This document shows positions 21,892 to 30,582 of a DNA stretch of 64,000 bases, in pieces (the first letter of the stretch is position 1; the number at the start of each line of letters is the position of its first letter). Made by a program: the position numbers and the translations under genes. The DNA is from Luteimonas colneyensis. GTDB lineage: Bacteria > Pseudomonadota > Gammaproteobacteria > Xanthomonadales > Xanthomonadaceae. The stretch is from contig NZ_JACSQJ010000007.1 of NCBI RefSeq assembly GCF_014836665.1, positions 105,143-169,142 of the forward strand, written 5' to 3'. A model generated the notes under the pieces. The model saw only the letters and a program-made list of their open reading frames with translations. It ran no database searches and had not been told where the DNA came from.

Positions 21892-22743
21892 ATGGGCTCG
21901 GGCGGCGGCGACGTGTCCGGGACCGGCGTGCCGCCGGTCGACGGCATCCGCACCGGCATCGGCGGCTGGGTCTACGCGCCCTGGCGCGACAACTTCTACC
22001 CGAAGGGGCTGGTGCAGCGGCGCGAGCTCGAATACGCCAGCCGCCACCTGTCGGCGATCGAGGTCAACGGCACGTACTACGGCGCGCAGAAGCCGGCGAC
22101 GTACGCGAAGTGGCGCGACGAGACCCCGCCCGGATTCGTGTTCTCGGCCAAGGCGCCGAAGCGCATCACGCAGTCGCGGACGCTTGCCAGGACCGGCGCG
22201 CAAGTGGAGGACTTCGTCGGCGGCATCGTCGAACTCGGCGACCGCCTGGGCCCGCTGGTCTGGCAGTTCGACGCCGGCACCCGCATCGACCGCGACGGCT
22301 TCACCGCCTTCCTCGGGCTGCTGCCGCGCGAGGCCGGCGGGCGCCCGCTGCGCCACGTGCTCGACGTGCGCGACCGCGCTTTCGTGGATCCCGGCTACAT
22401 CGCGCTGGCGCGCCGGAACGGCATGGCCACCGTCTTCACCGACTCCGACGAACACCCGTCCTTCGCCGACGTCACCGCGGGCTTCGTCTATGCGCGGCTG
22501 ATGCGCGCGCGCAGCGGCGTCGCCACCGGCTACACCGACGACGAACTCGCACGCTGGGTCGCCCGTGCACGCGCCTGGGCGGCGGGCGGCGAGCCGGACG
22601 ACCTGCCGAGGATCGCGCCCGCGGCCGACGCCGGCGCTGCGCCGCGCGAGGTGTTCGTGTTCTTCATTTCCGCGGCCAAGGAGCGCAATCCCGCGGCCGC
22701 CATGGCACTGCAGGCCCGGCTGGTGCAAGGCTCCATCCGCTGA
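21892..22743 (+). CDS. DUF72 domain protein
   Basis: A 283-residue protein of the DUF72 (YecE-like) family, a TIM-barrel group of unknown activity. Diagnostic blocks are GGWVYAPWRDNFYPKGL, AIEVNGTYYG, FSAKAPKRITQSR, and the C-terminal FFISAAKERNPAAAMALQ. The start at 21892 follows the VOC stop immediately, which argues for coupled translation. Confidence 0.88.
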   Translation: MGSGGGDVSGTGVPPVDGIRTGIGGWVYAPWRDNFYPKGLVQRRELEYASRHLSAIEVNGTYYGAQKPATYAKWRDETPPGFVFSAKAPKRITQSRTLARTGAQVEDFVGGIVELGDRLGPLVWQFDAGTRIDRDGFTAFLGLLPREAGGRPLRHVLDVRDRAFVDPGYIALARRNGMATVFTDSDEHPSFADVTAGFVYARLMRARSGVATGYTDDELARWVARARAWAAGGEPDDLPRIAPAADAGAAPREVFVFFISAAKERNPAAAMALQARLVQGSIR

Positions 22744-22841
22744 TCCCGCGCCTCCAACGCGGCGCCTTGCGGCGGAAAGTTCAGGGGAATTCCGGAGGGC
22801 CGATCCGCGATAATCATCGGCTCCCCCGCGACCTCCCCGCC

Positions 22842-23783
22842 ATGACCCCGAGCACCCGCGCCCAGCTGCAGATCCACCTGTGCGTCGTGCTTTGGGGCTT
22901 CACCGCCATCCTCGGCAAGCTGATCACGCTGCCGGCGCTGCCGCTGGTGTGGTGGCGGATGCTGCTGGTGGCCGCGGCGCTGGCGCTGGTGCCGCGGGTG
23001 TGGCGCGGCGTGCGCGCGCTGCCGCGCCGGCTGCTGCTGGCGTACGCGGGCATCGGCGTGCTGGTGGCGCTGCACTGGCTGACCTTCTACGGCGCGGTGA
23101 AGCTGGCCAACGCCTCGGTGGCCGCGACCTGCATGGCGCTGGCGACGGTGTTCGTGGCGATGGTGGAGCCGAAGCTCGCCGCGCGGCGCTTCTCGCGCGC
23201 CGAGCTCGCGCTGGGCCTCGCGGTGCTGCCGGGCGTGGCGCTGGTGGTGGGCGGCATCCCCGACGGCATGCGCATCGGCGTGGCGGTGGGCGCGCTGTCG
23301 GCGCTGTTCGTGGCCCTGTTCGGTTCGCTCAACAAGCGCCTGGTGGAGCATGCCGACCCGCTGGTGGTGACCGCGGTGGAGCTGGGCGCCGGTGCGGTCG
23401 CGCTGACCCTGCTCGCACCGGTGATGCCGATGCTGTTCCCGGCCTTCGCCGGCCCGCTGTTCGTGCTGCCGGGCGCGCAGGACGCCGCCTGGCTGCTGCT
23501 GCTCGCCTTCGCCTGCACCCTGTTCCCGTTCGCGCTGTCGCTGGTGGCGCTGCGCCACATGAGCGCATTCTCGGCGCAGCTGGCGGTGAACCTGGAGCCG
23601 GTGTACGCGATCGTGCTGGCGATCGTGCTGCTGTCCGAGCAGCAGGAGCTGAGCCTGCCGTTCTACCTCGGCGTGGTGATCATCCTGGCCGCGGTGCTGG
23701 TGCACCCGATGCTGGCGCGGCCGCGCAGGATCACCCATCCCGAAGCCCTGGCCATGGGCGAATCCCGCGACGTGACAGACTGA
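22842..23783 (+). CDS. EamA/DMT family transporter
   Basis: A 313-residue inner-membrane protein with about ten helices arranged as two EamA repeats. Examples are LCVVLWGFTAILGKLITLP with WWRMLL in the first repeat and FALSLVALRHMSAFSAQLAVN with LEPVYAIVLAIVLLSE in the second. Members export amino acids, nucleobases or other metabolites. It ends four bases before the GspA gene. Confidence 0.88.
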   Translation: MTPSTRAQLQIHLCVVLWGFTAILGKLITLPALPLVWWRMLLVAAALALVPRVWRGVRALPRRLLLAYAGIGVLVALHWLTFYGAVKLANASVAATCMALATVFVAMVEPKLAARRFSRAELALGLAVLPGVALVVGGIPDGMRIGVAVGALSALFVALFGSLNKRLVEHADPLVVTAVELGAGAVALTLLAPVMPMLFPAFAGPLFVLPGAQDAAWLLLLAFACTLFPFALSLVALRHMSAFSAQLAVNLEPVYAIVLAIVLLSEQQELSLPFYLGVVIILAAVLVHPMLARPRRITHPEALAMGESRDVTD

Positions 23784-23787
23784 GGCC

Positions 23788-25488
23788 ATGTACCTGGAGC
23801 ACTACGGGCTCGCCGAGCCGCCGTTCTCGATCACGCCGGATCCGCGCTTCGTCTTCCTCGGCGAGCGCCACCGCGACGCGCTCGCGCACCTGCTGTTCGG
23901 CATCACCCAGGGCGGCGGCGGTGGCTTCGTCCAGCTCACCGGCGAAGTCGGCACCGGCAAGACCACGCTCAGCCGCCTGCTGCTGGGCCAGCTGCCCGCG
24001 AACGTGCGCGTGGCCCTTGTGCTCAACCCGCGCCAGGATCCGGTGCAGCTGCTGGAGACCGTGTGCGAGGAGCTGCGCATCGACCTCGACGGCCGCCGCG
24101 GCAACGCCAAGGCCCTGGTCGACGCGCTGAACGCGCACCTGCTCGAGGCCTATGCGCAGGGCCTGCGCGTGGTGCTGCTGATCGACGAGGCGCAGGCGCT
24201 GCCGGTGGACACGCTGGAGCAGGTGCGTTTGCTGACCAACCTCGAGACCGATACGCAGAAGCTCCTGCAGATCATCCTGGTCGGTCAGCCCGAACTGCGC
24301 GACCTGCTCGCCGAGCCCGGCCTGCGCCAGCTGGCGCAGCGCATCACCGCGCGCTTCCACCTCACCCCGCTCGACGCCGCCGGCACCGCCGCCTACCTGC
24401 GCCACCGCTTCCGCATCGCCGGCGGCCAGCACTTTCCCTTCGACGACGGCGCGGTGCAGCGCGTGCACCTGCGCAGCGGCGGCATCCCGCGGCTGGTGAA
24501 CGTGATTGCCGAGCGCGCGCTGCTGGCGGGCTATGCGCGCGACCGCAGCGGCATCGACGCCGCGCTGGTCGAGGAGGCCGCGCGCGAGGCGCTGCCTCCC
24601 GCGCGTGGTGCGGACGGGCCGCGCGGGCGCTGGCTGGGCGTGATGGCGGCCGCGGGCGCCGTGGCGGTCGTGGCGATCGTGTTCGCGGCGCTGTGGCCGA
24701 TGCAGGGACGGCGGGTGGATTCCGCCGCGACCGCGGCGGATACGCGCGTCGCCGACGCCGCCAATGCCGCCACGTCGCAGGCCGCTCCGACCGCGGATGC
24801 GCGCGCGTCACAGGCCTCCACGGCCTCTCCGGACGGCAACGCGCACGAGGGCCGGGCGATCGACGGCGAAGTGCTGGCGGCCCGGATCGCCAGCGCATCC
24901 ACTCCCGCCGCGCACGAAGCCGCGTGGCGCGCCATGCTCCAGGCCTGGTCCCTGCCGCACACCGCCGACGATGCCAGTGCCGCCATGGCCTGCGCCCCGA
25001 TGCCTGCCGCCGGCACGTACTGCACGCGCGGCACGGCGCACCTCGACCGGCTGGCCGCACTCGGCCGCCCCGTGCTGCTCCAGCTCGACTCCGGACGCAA
25101 CAGCGCCTGGGCGCTGCTGCAGGGCACCGACGGCACGCGAGCGCGCCTGCTGCTCGGCGGCGCCGTGGTCGATGTCGACCGCGCCGACCTGCAGCGCGCG
25201 TGGCCGGGCCGCTACGCCGCGGTGTGGCGCTCGGCGGCGACACTGGCGCCACCGCCGTCGCGCGGCACCTCCGGCGCCGCCGTCGACTGGCTGCGCGAAC
25301 GCCTGGTCCGCGAAGGCGTGGCCAGCGACGCGCCGTCCGGCACCGCCTTCGACGACGCCTTGGCCGACTCGGTGCGCCGCTTCCAGCGCGCGCGCGGGCT
25401 CGCCGTCGACGGCGTGGTCGGCTCCGAAACCCTGTTCGCGCTGGCCGCCGACGATCCCGGCCCACGCCTCGAACGCCGCCTGGACTGA
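23788..25488 (+). CDS. GspA/ExeA-type ATPase with peptidoglycan-binding domain
   Basis: A 566-residue inner-membrane ATPase. Residues 1-270 are an AAA+ domain with Walker A GEVGTGKTT (52-60), Walker B LLIDEAQ (131-137) and sensor region LVGQPELRDLL. A transmembrane helix lies near 286-303. An Ala-rich periplasmic linker leads to a PG-binding module at about 490-555 (VDWLRERLVREGV, VRRFQRARGLAVDGVVG). In Aeromonas, ExeA with ExeB helps the type II secretin cross the peptidoglycan. The gspB-like gene follows directly; no other type II genes are in the window. Confidence 0.9.
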   Translation: MYLEHYGLAEPPFSITPDPRFVFLGERHRDALAHLLFGITQGGGGGFVQLTGEVGTGKTTLSRLLLGQLPANVRVALVLNPRQDPVQLLETVCEELRIDLDGRRGNAKALVDALNAHLLEAYAQGLRVVLLIDEAQALPVDTLEQVRLLTNLETDTQKLLQIILVGQPELRDLLAEPGLRQLAQRITARFHLTPLDAAGTAAYLRHRFRIAGGQHFPFDDGAVQRVHLRSGGIPRLVNVIAERALLAGYARDRSGIDAALVEEAAREALPPARGADGPRGRWLGVMAAAGAVAVVAIVFAALWPMQGRRVDSAATAADTRVADAANAATSQAAPTADARASQASTASPDGNAHEGRAIDGEVLAARIASASTPAAHEAAWRAMLQAWSLPHTADDASAAMACAPMPAAGTYCTRGTAHLDRLAALGRPVLLQLDSGRNSAWALLQGTDGTRARLLLGGAVVDVDRADLQRAWPGRYAAVWRSAATLAPPPSRGTSGAAVDWLRERLVREGVASDAPSGTAFDDALADSVRRFQRARGLAVDGVVGSETLFALAADDPGPRLERRLD

Positions 25489-25496
25489 GGCCGCGC

Positions 25497-26252
25497 ATGT
25501 CCCTGATCCTCGAAGCCCTGCGCAAGTCCGAAGCCGAACGCCGCCGCGGCGACGCGCCCGACCTGCGCGTCGAACTGCCGCCGCCGGCACCGCCGAAGCG
25601 GCGCCTCGCACCCCTCGCCTGGATCGTCGCCGGCACCTTGCTGGCCGCCATCGCCCTGGTGGCGCTCTGGCCGCGCGATGGCCGGCAGGACGCGGCGGAG
25701 CGCGACCGCGCTGCGATGGCCGCGACGGACACGCCCGCACCCGCATCGACGCCACGCGACTCCGCGGACGGGGACGCTGCGGGCACCGCCGTGGCCCCGC
25801 GCGCCGGCAATGTGGCACCCGGCGCGCAGGGGCAGGACCGGCTCGACGGCGGCTTTCCGACGGTCGAGCGCATCCAGGCACCGGACGCCGCCCCGGCGCC
25901 CGAGCCCGCGTCGGATCTCCCGCTCGCACCTCCACCGATGGCCACGCGTGCCGCCGAAGAAGCCGCCGCCGACATCACGGGTGCCGACGCGCCAACGGCC
26001 GTCGCGCCTCCCACAGGGGGCCAGGGCGCGCTGCGCATCGCCGGCCTCTCCTCCAGCCAGCGCGAGCGCCTGCCCGAACTGAAGCTCAGCCTGCACATGT
26101 GGAACGAGGACCCGGCGCGGCGCTTCGCGGTGATCGACGGCCAGCGCCGGGTCGAGGGCGACCGCCTCGGCGACGCCACCATCACCGCCATCGACCGCGA
26201 CGGCGTCCTGCTCGACCTCGACGGCCAGGCGGTGCGCGTGCCCCTGCCCTGA
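25497..26252 (+). CDS. GspB-type assembly protein
   Basis: A 251-residue bitopic protein. The N-terminus MSLILEALRKSEAERRRG is the hallmark of GspB/ExeB-like partners of GspA. One transmembrane helix spans about 38-58. A Pro/Ala-rich periplasmic linker and the GspB C-terminal domain follow (LSLHMWNEDPARRFAVIDGQ, LDLDGQAVRVPLP). With the upstream ATPase, eight bases away, it should form the complex that remodels the cell wall for secretin insertion. Confidence 0.88.
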   Translation: MSLILEALRKSEAERRRGDAPDLRVELPPPAPPKRRLAPLAWIVAGTLLAAIALVALWPRDGRQDAAERDRAAMAATDTPAPASTPRDSADGDAAGTAVAPRAGNVAPGAQGQDRLDGGFPTVERIQAPDAAPAPEPASDLPLAPPPMATRAAEEAAADITGADAPTAVAPPTGGQGALRIAGLSSSQRERLPELKLSLHMWNEDPARRFAVIDGQRRVEGDRLGDATITAIDRDGVLLDLDGQAVRVPLP

Positions 26253-26328
26253 CCCGCGCGGTGTGACAAACCGCGCCCCGGCGCGAACCACGACTCCATC
26301 ACGCACACTCGAAGGGTCGGCCACCGGG

Positions 26329-26862
26329 ATGGACGCCATCGCCACGCACCGCCAGCGCGAGGACGCAGAAGGATTCGCCGCGCTGCTGCAGCGCCACCGC
26401 GGCATCGTGTACAAGGTCGCCGGCACCTATGCCCGCGGCGCCGACGACCGCGAGGACCTCGCGCAGGAGATCGCCGCCGAACTCTGGCGCGCCTGGCCGC
26501 GCTACGACCCCGCGCGCAGCGTCTCCACCTGGATGTACCGGGTGGCGCTGAACGTCGGCATCTCCCACCTGCGCGGCGACGGCCGCCGCCGACGGCACCT
26601 GGTGCCGTTCGACGCGGCATTGCACGAGGCCGAAGCCGTCAGCGGCGACGACCACGAGCAGGCCCAGCACCTGCGCCTGCTGCAGGGCTTCATCGCCACG
26701 CTCGACCCGCTCAACCGCGCCCTGCTCCTGCTCTACCTCGAGGACCGGCCGGCGCGCGAGATCGGCGACGTGCTCGGCCTGTCCGCGAGCAACGTCGGCA
26801 CACGCGTCAACCGGCTGAAGCAGCGCATCCGCGACCACGTCGCCCCCTCCACGCCCGACTGA
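26329..26862 (+). CDS. Sigma-70 family RNA polymerase sigma factor (ECF type)
   Basis: A 177-residue ECF-size sigma factor. Region 2 spans about 18-85 (ADDREDLAQEIAAELWRAWPRYDP, STWMYRVALNVGISHLR) and region 4 about 120-172 (LDPLNRALLLLYLEDRPAREIGDVLGLSASNVGTRVNRLKQR in outline). ATG at 26329 is preferred to an upstream GTG at 26263 because GAAGGG lies about 12 bases ahead and homology begins here. The next gene, 10 bases downstream, encodes a membrane protein that could act as its anti-sigma or partner. Confidence 0.87.
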   Translation: MDAIATHRQREDAEGFAALLQRHRGIVYKVAGTYARGADDREDLAQEIAAELWRAWPRYDPARSVSTWMYRVALNVGISHLRGDGRRRRHLVPFDAALHEAEAVSGDDHEQAQHLRLLQGFIATLDPLNRALLLLYLEDRPAREIGDVLGLSASNVGTRVNRLKQRIRDHVAPSTPD

Positions 26863-26872
26863 GGACGCCACC

Positions 26873-27520
26873 ATGGAACTCGACGAACTCCGCACCGCCT
26901 GGCAGGCCCTCGGCCGCCAGCTCGAACACCACGATGCGCTGCAGCTGCGCATGTACCGCAGCGACCGCCTGGACGCCGCGCGCCGCGGCCTGCGCCCGCT
27001 GGTCTGGGGCCAGGCGCTGCAGATCGCGTTCGGCCTGGCCCTGCTGCTGCTGGGCCTGGCCTGCTGGACGCGCAACACCGACGTCCCGGCGCTGCTCGCC
27101 ACGGGCCTGATCCTGCACGCCTTCGGCCTGCTGAATATCGTGCTCGCCGCGCTCACCATCGGGCTCGCCGCCAGCATCGACTACGGTGCGCCGGTGCTCG
27201 ACATCCAGCGCCGCCTGGCGCGGCTGCTGCGCCTCTTCGGCATCAACGCCAAGGCCTGCGGGCTGCCGTGGTGGATCATGTGGGTGCTGGTGGTGGTGGC
27301 GGTCGCCGGGCTGCAGGGCCTGCCCGCCGGGGCCGGGACGCCGGGCTGGATCACGCTGTCGCTGGGCGTCGGCCTCGCCGGCCTGCTCGCCACCGGCGCT
27401 TGGGCCTGGCTGCGCCGGCCGGCCGCTCCCGACCCGGCGACACCGCGCTGCGACGGCGGCGACGGCATCCGCCGCAGCCAGCGCATCCTCGCCGACCTGG
27501 ACGCCTTCGAGCGCGGCTGA
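26873..27520 (+). CDS. Four-helix membrane protein linked to the sigma factor
   Basis: A 215-residue protein with a cytoplasmic N-terminus (MELDELRTAWQALGRQLEHH) and four hydrophobic helices at about 45-62, 72-95, 125-145 and 155-175. It has a basic and acidic cytoplasmic tail. I recognise no catalytic motif and no zinc anti-sigma motif. Its position 10 bases after an ECF sigma gene suggests that it modulates that factor, but this is by context only. Confidence 0.65.
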   Translation: MELDELRTAWQALGRQLEHHDALQLRMYRSDRLDAARRGLRPLVWGQALQIAFGLALLLLGLACWTRNTDVPALLATGLILHAFGLLNIVLAALTIGLAASIDYGAPVLDIQRRLARLLRLFGINAKACGLPWWIMWVLVVVAVAGLQGLPAGAGTPGWITLSLGVGLAGLLATGAWAWLRRPAAPDPATPRCDGGDGIRRSQRILADLDAFERG

Positions 27521-27535
27521 GCGCGCCCGGCAGGC

Positions 27536-27925
27536 TCAGAACAGCGCGGCCAGCACCATCACGATGCCGGCCAGCGACACGCCCCAGACCACGCTGCGCA
27601 CGTAGGGGATGCCGGCGGCATACAGCGGGATGTAGGCGACGCGGGCCCAGAAGTAGAGCTGCGCGCCCAGCGCGGTGGTGCCGTCGGTGCGTTCGGCCAC
27701 CACCGCCGCCAGCACGGCCGCGGCGAAGACCGGGAAGGTCTCGAGGAAGTTCTGCCAGCTCCGGTTGACGCGGCCGGCCACCGGGCCCAGCGGCTTCGTC
27801 TCGCCATCGCGCGCACTGGCATTCCAGGCCAGGCCGCGCTCGGAGGTTTTCATCCCCGCGTCCAGCAGCAGGTGGAACAGGCCCAGCGCCATCGCCCAGG
27901 CCAGCATCTGCAGTTCGGTCCCCAT
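27536..27925 (-). CDS. MAPEG family membrane protein
   Basis: A 129-residue protein with four transmembrane helices. NRSWQNFLETFPVFAAAVLAA and LYFWARVAYIPLYAAGIPYVRS are typical of bacterial MAPEG proteins, related to microsomal glutathione transferase 1. A glutathione-dependent detoxification role is possible but unproven. The Met at 27925 precedes the first helix directly. Confidence 0.88.
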   Translation of the reverse strand: MGTELQMLAWAMALGLFHLLLDAGMKTSERGLAWNASARDGETKPLGPVAGRVNRSWQNFLETFPVFAAAVLAAVVAERTDGTTALGAQLYFWARVAYIPLYAAGIPYVRSVVWGVSLAGIVMVLAALF

Positions 27926-28028
27926 CTCGTCGCTCCCTTGCCCCGGCGGGGCACGCGTGCCGAGGGTAACCCCGCCGGGCATCGCGCGGTGCGTTACGCT
28001 CGCCGTCCGGAACCAGGCAGCGAGCCCC

Positions 28029-28256
28029 ATGCAGCACATCGATCTCGAACTCGAGGGCGACTACGTCGAGCTCAACCAGCTCCTCAAGCTCTGCGGCCTC
28101 TGCGACAGCGGCGGCGCCGGCAAGGCGCTGGTGGCGTCAGGCGCCGTGCGCGTGGACGGCGCGCTGGAGTCGCGCAAGACCGCGAAGATCCGCGCGGGCC
28201 AGGTGGTGGCGCTGGGCGACGTCGAGGTGCGCGTCCACGCGGGGCCGGCACCGTGA
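28029..28256 (+). CDS. S4-domain RNA-binding protein (YbcJ-like)
   Basis: A 75-residue single S4-domain protein. LNQLLKLCGLCDSGGAGKALV and SGAVRVDGALESRKTAKI form the alphaL RNA-binding motif as in YbcJ. It probably binds structured RNA, perhaps rRNA. Its TGA stop overlaps the GTG start of the LemA gene (GTGA), so this small gene leads the downstream run. Confidence 0.88.
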   Translation: MQHIDLELEGDYVELNQLLKLCGLCDSGGAGKALVASGAVRVDGALESRKTAKIRAGQVVALGDVEVRVHAGPAP

Positions 28257-28810
28257 CCGCGCTGCTGGTCGCGGCCGTGCTGGTGGCAGCGCTGGCGGCG
28301 TGGGCGATCGCGGCCTACAACCGCCTGGTGCGGCTGCGCAACCAGGTCGCGACCGCGTGGTCGGACATCGACGTGCAGCTGCAGCGCCGGCACGACCTGG
28401 TGCCGCAGCTGGTGGCCGCGGTTCAGGGCTATGCCCGCCACGAAGGCGCGGTGCTCGAAGCGGTGACCGCGCTGCGCACGCGCGCGCTCGGGCTGCGCGA
28501 CCCGGCCGAACTCGGCCAGGTCGAGGCCGAGCTGGAGCAGGCGCTGGGCCGCCTGCTGCTGCTGCGCGAGGCCTATCCGGACCTCAAGGCCAGCCGGAAC
28601 TTCGCCGCCCTGCAGCAGGACCTCGTCGACGTGGAGGAGCAGCTGCAGTACGCGCGGCGCTTCTACAACGGCGCCGTGCGCGACCTCAACGACGGCGTGC
28701 AGCGCGTGCCCGACGTGCTGGTGGCGCGCACCTTCGGCTTCGGCGAGGCGGCGTTCTTCCAGGCCGGCGCCGACAGCCGCGAGGCGCCCGCGGTGGACCT
28801 GTCGCGATGA
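28253..28810 (+). CDS. LemA family protein
   Basis: A 185-residue protein with one N-terminal transmembrane helix (3-21) followed by a four-helix cytoplasmic or periplasmic bundle. YNRLVRLRNQVATAWSDIDVQLQRR and LVPQLVAAVQGYARHE are LemA signatures, as is RRFYNGAVRDLND. Function of the family is unresolved; it is commonly paired with DUF2207/TPM-type membrane proteins, as here. The GTG start overlaps the S4 gene, and the stop overlaps the next start (ATGA). Confidence 0.9.
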   Translation: MTALLVAAVLVAALAAWAIAAYNRLVRLRNQVATAWSDIDVQLQRRHDLVPQLVAAVQGYARHEGAVLEAVTALRTRALGLRDPAELGQVEAELEQALGRLLLLREAYPDLKASRNFAALQQDLVDVEEQLQYARRFYNGAVRDLNDGVQRVPDVLVARTFGFGEAAFFQAGADSREAPAVDLSR

Positions 28811-30582
28811 GCCTGCCGCGCACGCGCCTGCCCGCGTTCCTGCTGGCCGTGGCGCTGGCGCTGCTGGCGGCGACGGCGCCGGCGCTGGCCGCCGAGCGCA
28901 TCCTCGCCTACGACAGCGTGGTCGAGGTCCGCGCCGACGGCACGCTGGACGTGACCGAGCACATCCGCGTGCGCGCCGAGGGCGACGCGATCCGCCGCGG
29001 CATCTACCGCGACTTTCCCACGCGCTACAAGGACCGGCACGGCAACAACGTGGTCGTCGGCTTCGAGGTGCTGGGCGTGGAGCGCGACGGCCGGCCCGAG
29101 CCCTGGTTCACCGAGCGCAAGGCGAACGGCGTGCGCGTGAACACCGGCAACGACGACCTGCTGCCCGTTCCGGTGGACACCGCCTACACCCTGCGCTTCC
29201 GCACCACCCGCCAGCTCGGCTTCTTCGACTCGCACGACGAGCTTTACTGGAATGCCATCGGCCATGGCTGGGCGTTCCCGATCGAGGCCGGCAGCGTCGA
29301 GGTCCGGCTGCCCGTGCCGGTGCCCGCCGACGCGCTCGACGTCGATGGCTGGTCCGGTCCGCAGGGGGCCCGCGAGCAGGGCTTCGCCGCCGGCGTGGCC
29401 GGTCCGGGCGTGGCGCGCTGGACGCTCACCGGACCGCTGCGGCCGCGCGAAGGCCTGACCATCGCCCTGTCCTTCCCCAAGGGCATCGTCGCGCCGCCGT
29501 CCCGCGCCGACCGGATCGGCCTGCTGCTGCGCGACAATCTGTCGCTGCTCATCGCACTCGTGGGCCTGGTGGTGCTGCTGGCCTGGTGCCTGAAGCGATG
29601 GCACCGCGTCGGCCGCGATCCCCGGCCCGGCGTGGTGATCGTCCGCTACGAGCCGCCGCGCGGCGAGTCCCCGGCCGCGCTGCGCTACCTGGTGCGCCGC
29701 GGCCACGATGCCCGCGGCTTCTCCGCCGACCTGCTGGCCTGCGCGGTGCAGGGCGCGGTGCACATCCACCGCGACGAGGGCATGCTCGGCGACCGCTGGC
29801 GGCTGGAGCGCGGCCAGGCCGCCGCGGCGGCCCCGGACAACGCCGACGAGCGCCGCCTGCTCGACGCCCTGCTTCCCGGCCCCGGCGCCACGCTGGCACT
29901 GGAAAAGAAGAACGCCACGCGCATCCAGGGCGCCATGCAGGCGCACGCCCGGGCCTTCGATGCGCGCTTCCAGCCGGCGATGTTCACCCACAACGCCGGC
30001 AGCATCGGCATCGCGGTGGCGATCTTCCTCGTGACCTTCGCGCTGGCGGGCGTGGCGCTGGTGTTCACCGGCGGCGGCGCGCCGTGGATGCTGGTGCCGC
30101 TGGGCCTGATGCTGGCGACCACGATCGCGTTCGCGGTGCTGGTCGGCGCGCCCACCGCCGCCGGACGCGCGCTGCTCGACGAGATCGAAGGCTTCCGGCG
30201 CTACCTCGGCGTCGCCGAGCAGGACGACATCGCGCGCGTACCGGGACCGGCCGCCGCCGACGCGGAGGAGACCGAACCGGCGCTCGACGCCGGCCGCTTC
30301 GAACGGCTGCTGCCCTACGCGGTCGCGCTGGACGTCGAGGATGCCTGGACGGAGAAGTTCACCCTCGCCGTGGGCAGCGCCGCCGCGGCCGCGGCGACCG
30401 CGGCCATCACCTGGTACCACGGTGCCAGCCCCGGGAACATGGGCCAGCTCGCCAGCGCGGTCGGCGGCGCCCTGAGTTCGAAGATCGCCTCGTCCGCGAC
30501 GCCGCCCGGCAGCAGCTCCAGCGGCGGTGGCGGCGGCTTCTCCGGCGGCGGTGGCGGCGGTGGAGGTGGCGGTGGACGCTGA
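28807..30582 (+). CDS. DUF2207 membrane protein
   Basis: A 591-residue exported protein. Signal peptide 1-29, then a beta-rich DUF2207 ectodomain (VEVRADGTLDVTEHIRVRAEG, RGIYRDFPTRYKDRHG), a helix near 240-260, a cytoplasmic middle domain, two helices near 395-445, and an Ala-rich helix near the end. The C-terminus is a run of glycines broken by Ser, Phe and Arg. Such GG-rich tails are usual in LemA-linked DUF2207 proteins. Translation is coupled to LemA by ATGA, and the next gene starts within the last codons. Confidence 0.88.
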   Translation: MSLPRTRLPAFLLAVALALLAATAPALAAERILAYDSVVEVRADGTLDVTEHIRVRAEGDAIRRGIYRDFPTRYKDRHGNNVVVGFEVLGVERDGRPEPWFTERKANGVRVNTGNDDLLPVPVDTAYTLRFRTTRQLGFFDSHDELYWNAIGHGWAFPIEAGSVEVRLPVPVPADALDVDGWSGPQGAREQGFAAGVAGPGVARWTLTGPLRPREGLTIALSFPKGIVAPPSRADRIGLLLRDNLSLLIALVGLVVLLAWCLKRWHRVGRDPRPGVVIVRYEPPRGESPAALRYLVRRGHDARGFSADLLACAVQGAVHIHRDEGMLGDRWRLERGQAAAAAPDNADERRLLDALLPGPGATLALEKKNATRIQGAMQAHARAFDARFQPAMFTHNAGSIGIAVAIFLVTFALAGVALVFTGGGAPWMLVPLGLMLATTIAFAVLVGAPTAAGRALLDEIEGFRRYLGVAEQDDIARVPGPAAADAEETEPALDAGRFERLLPYAVALDVEDAWTEKFTLAVGSAAAAAATAAITWYHGASPGNMGQLASAVGGALSSKIASSATPPGSSSSGGGGGFSGGGGGGGGGGGR

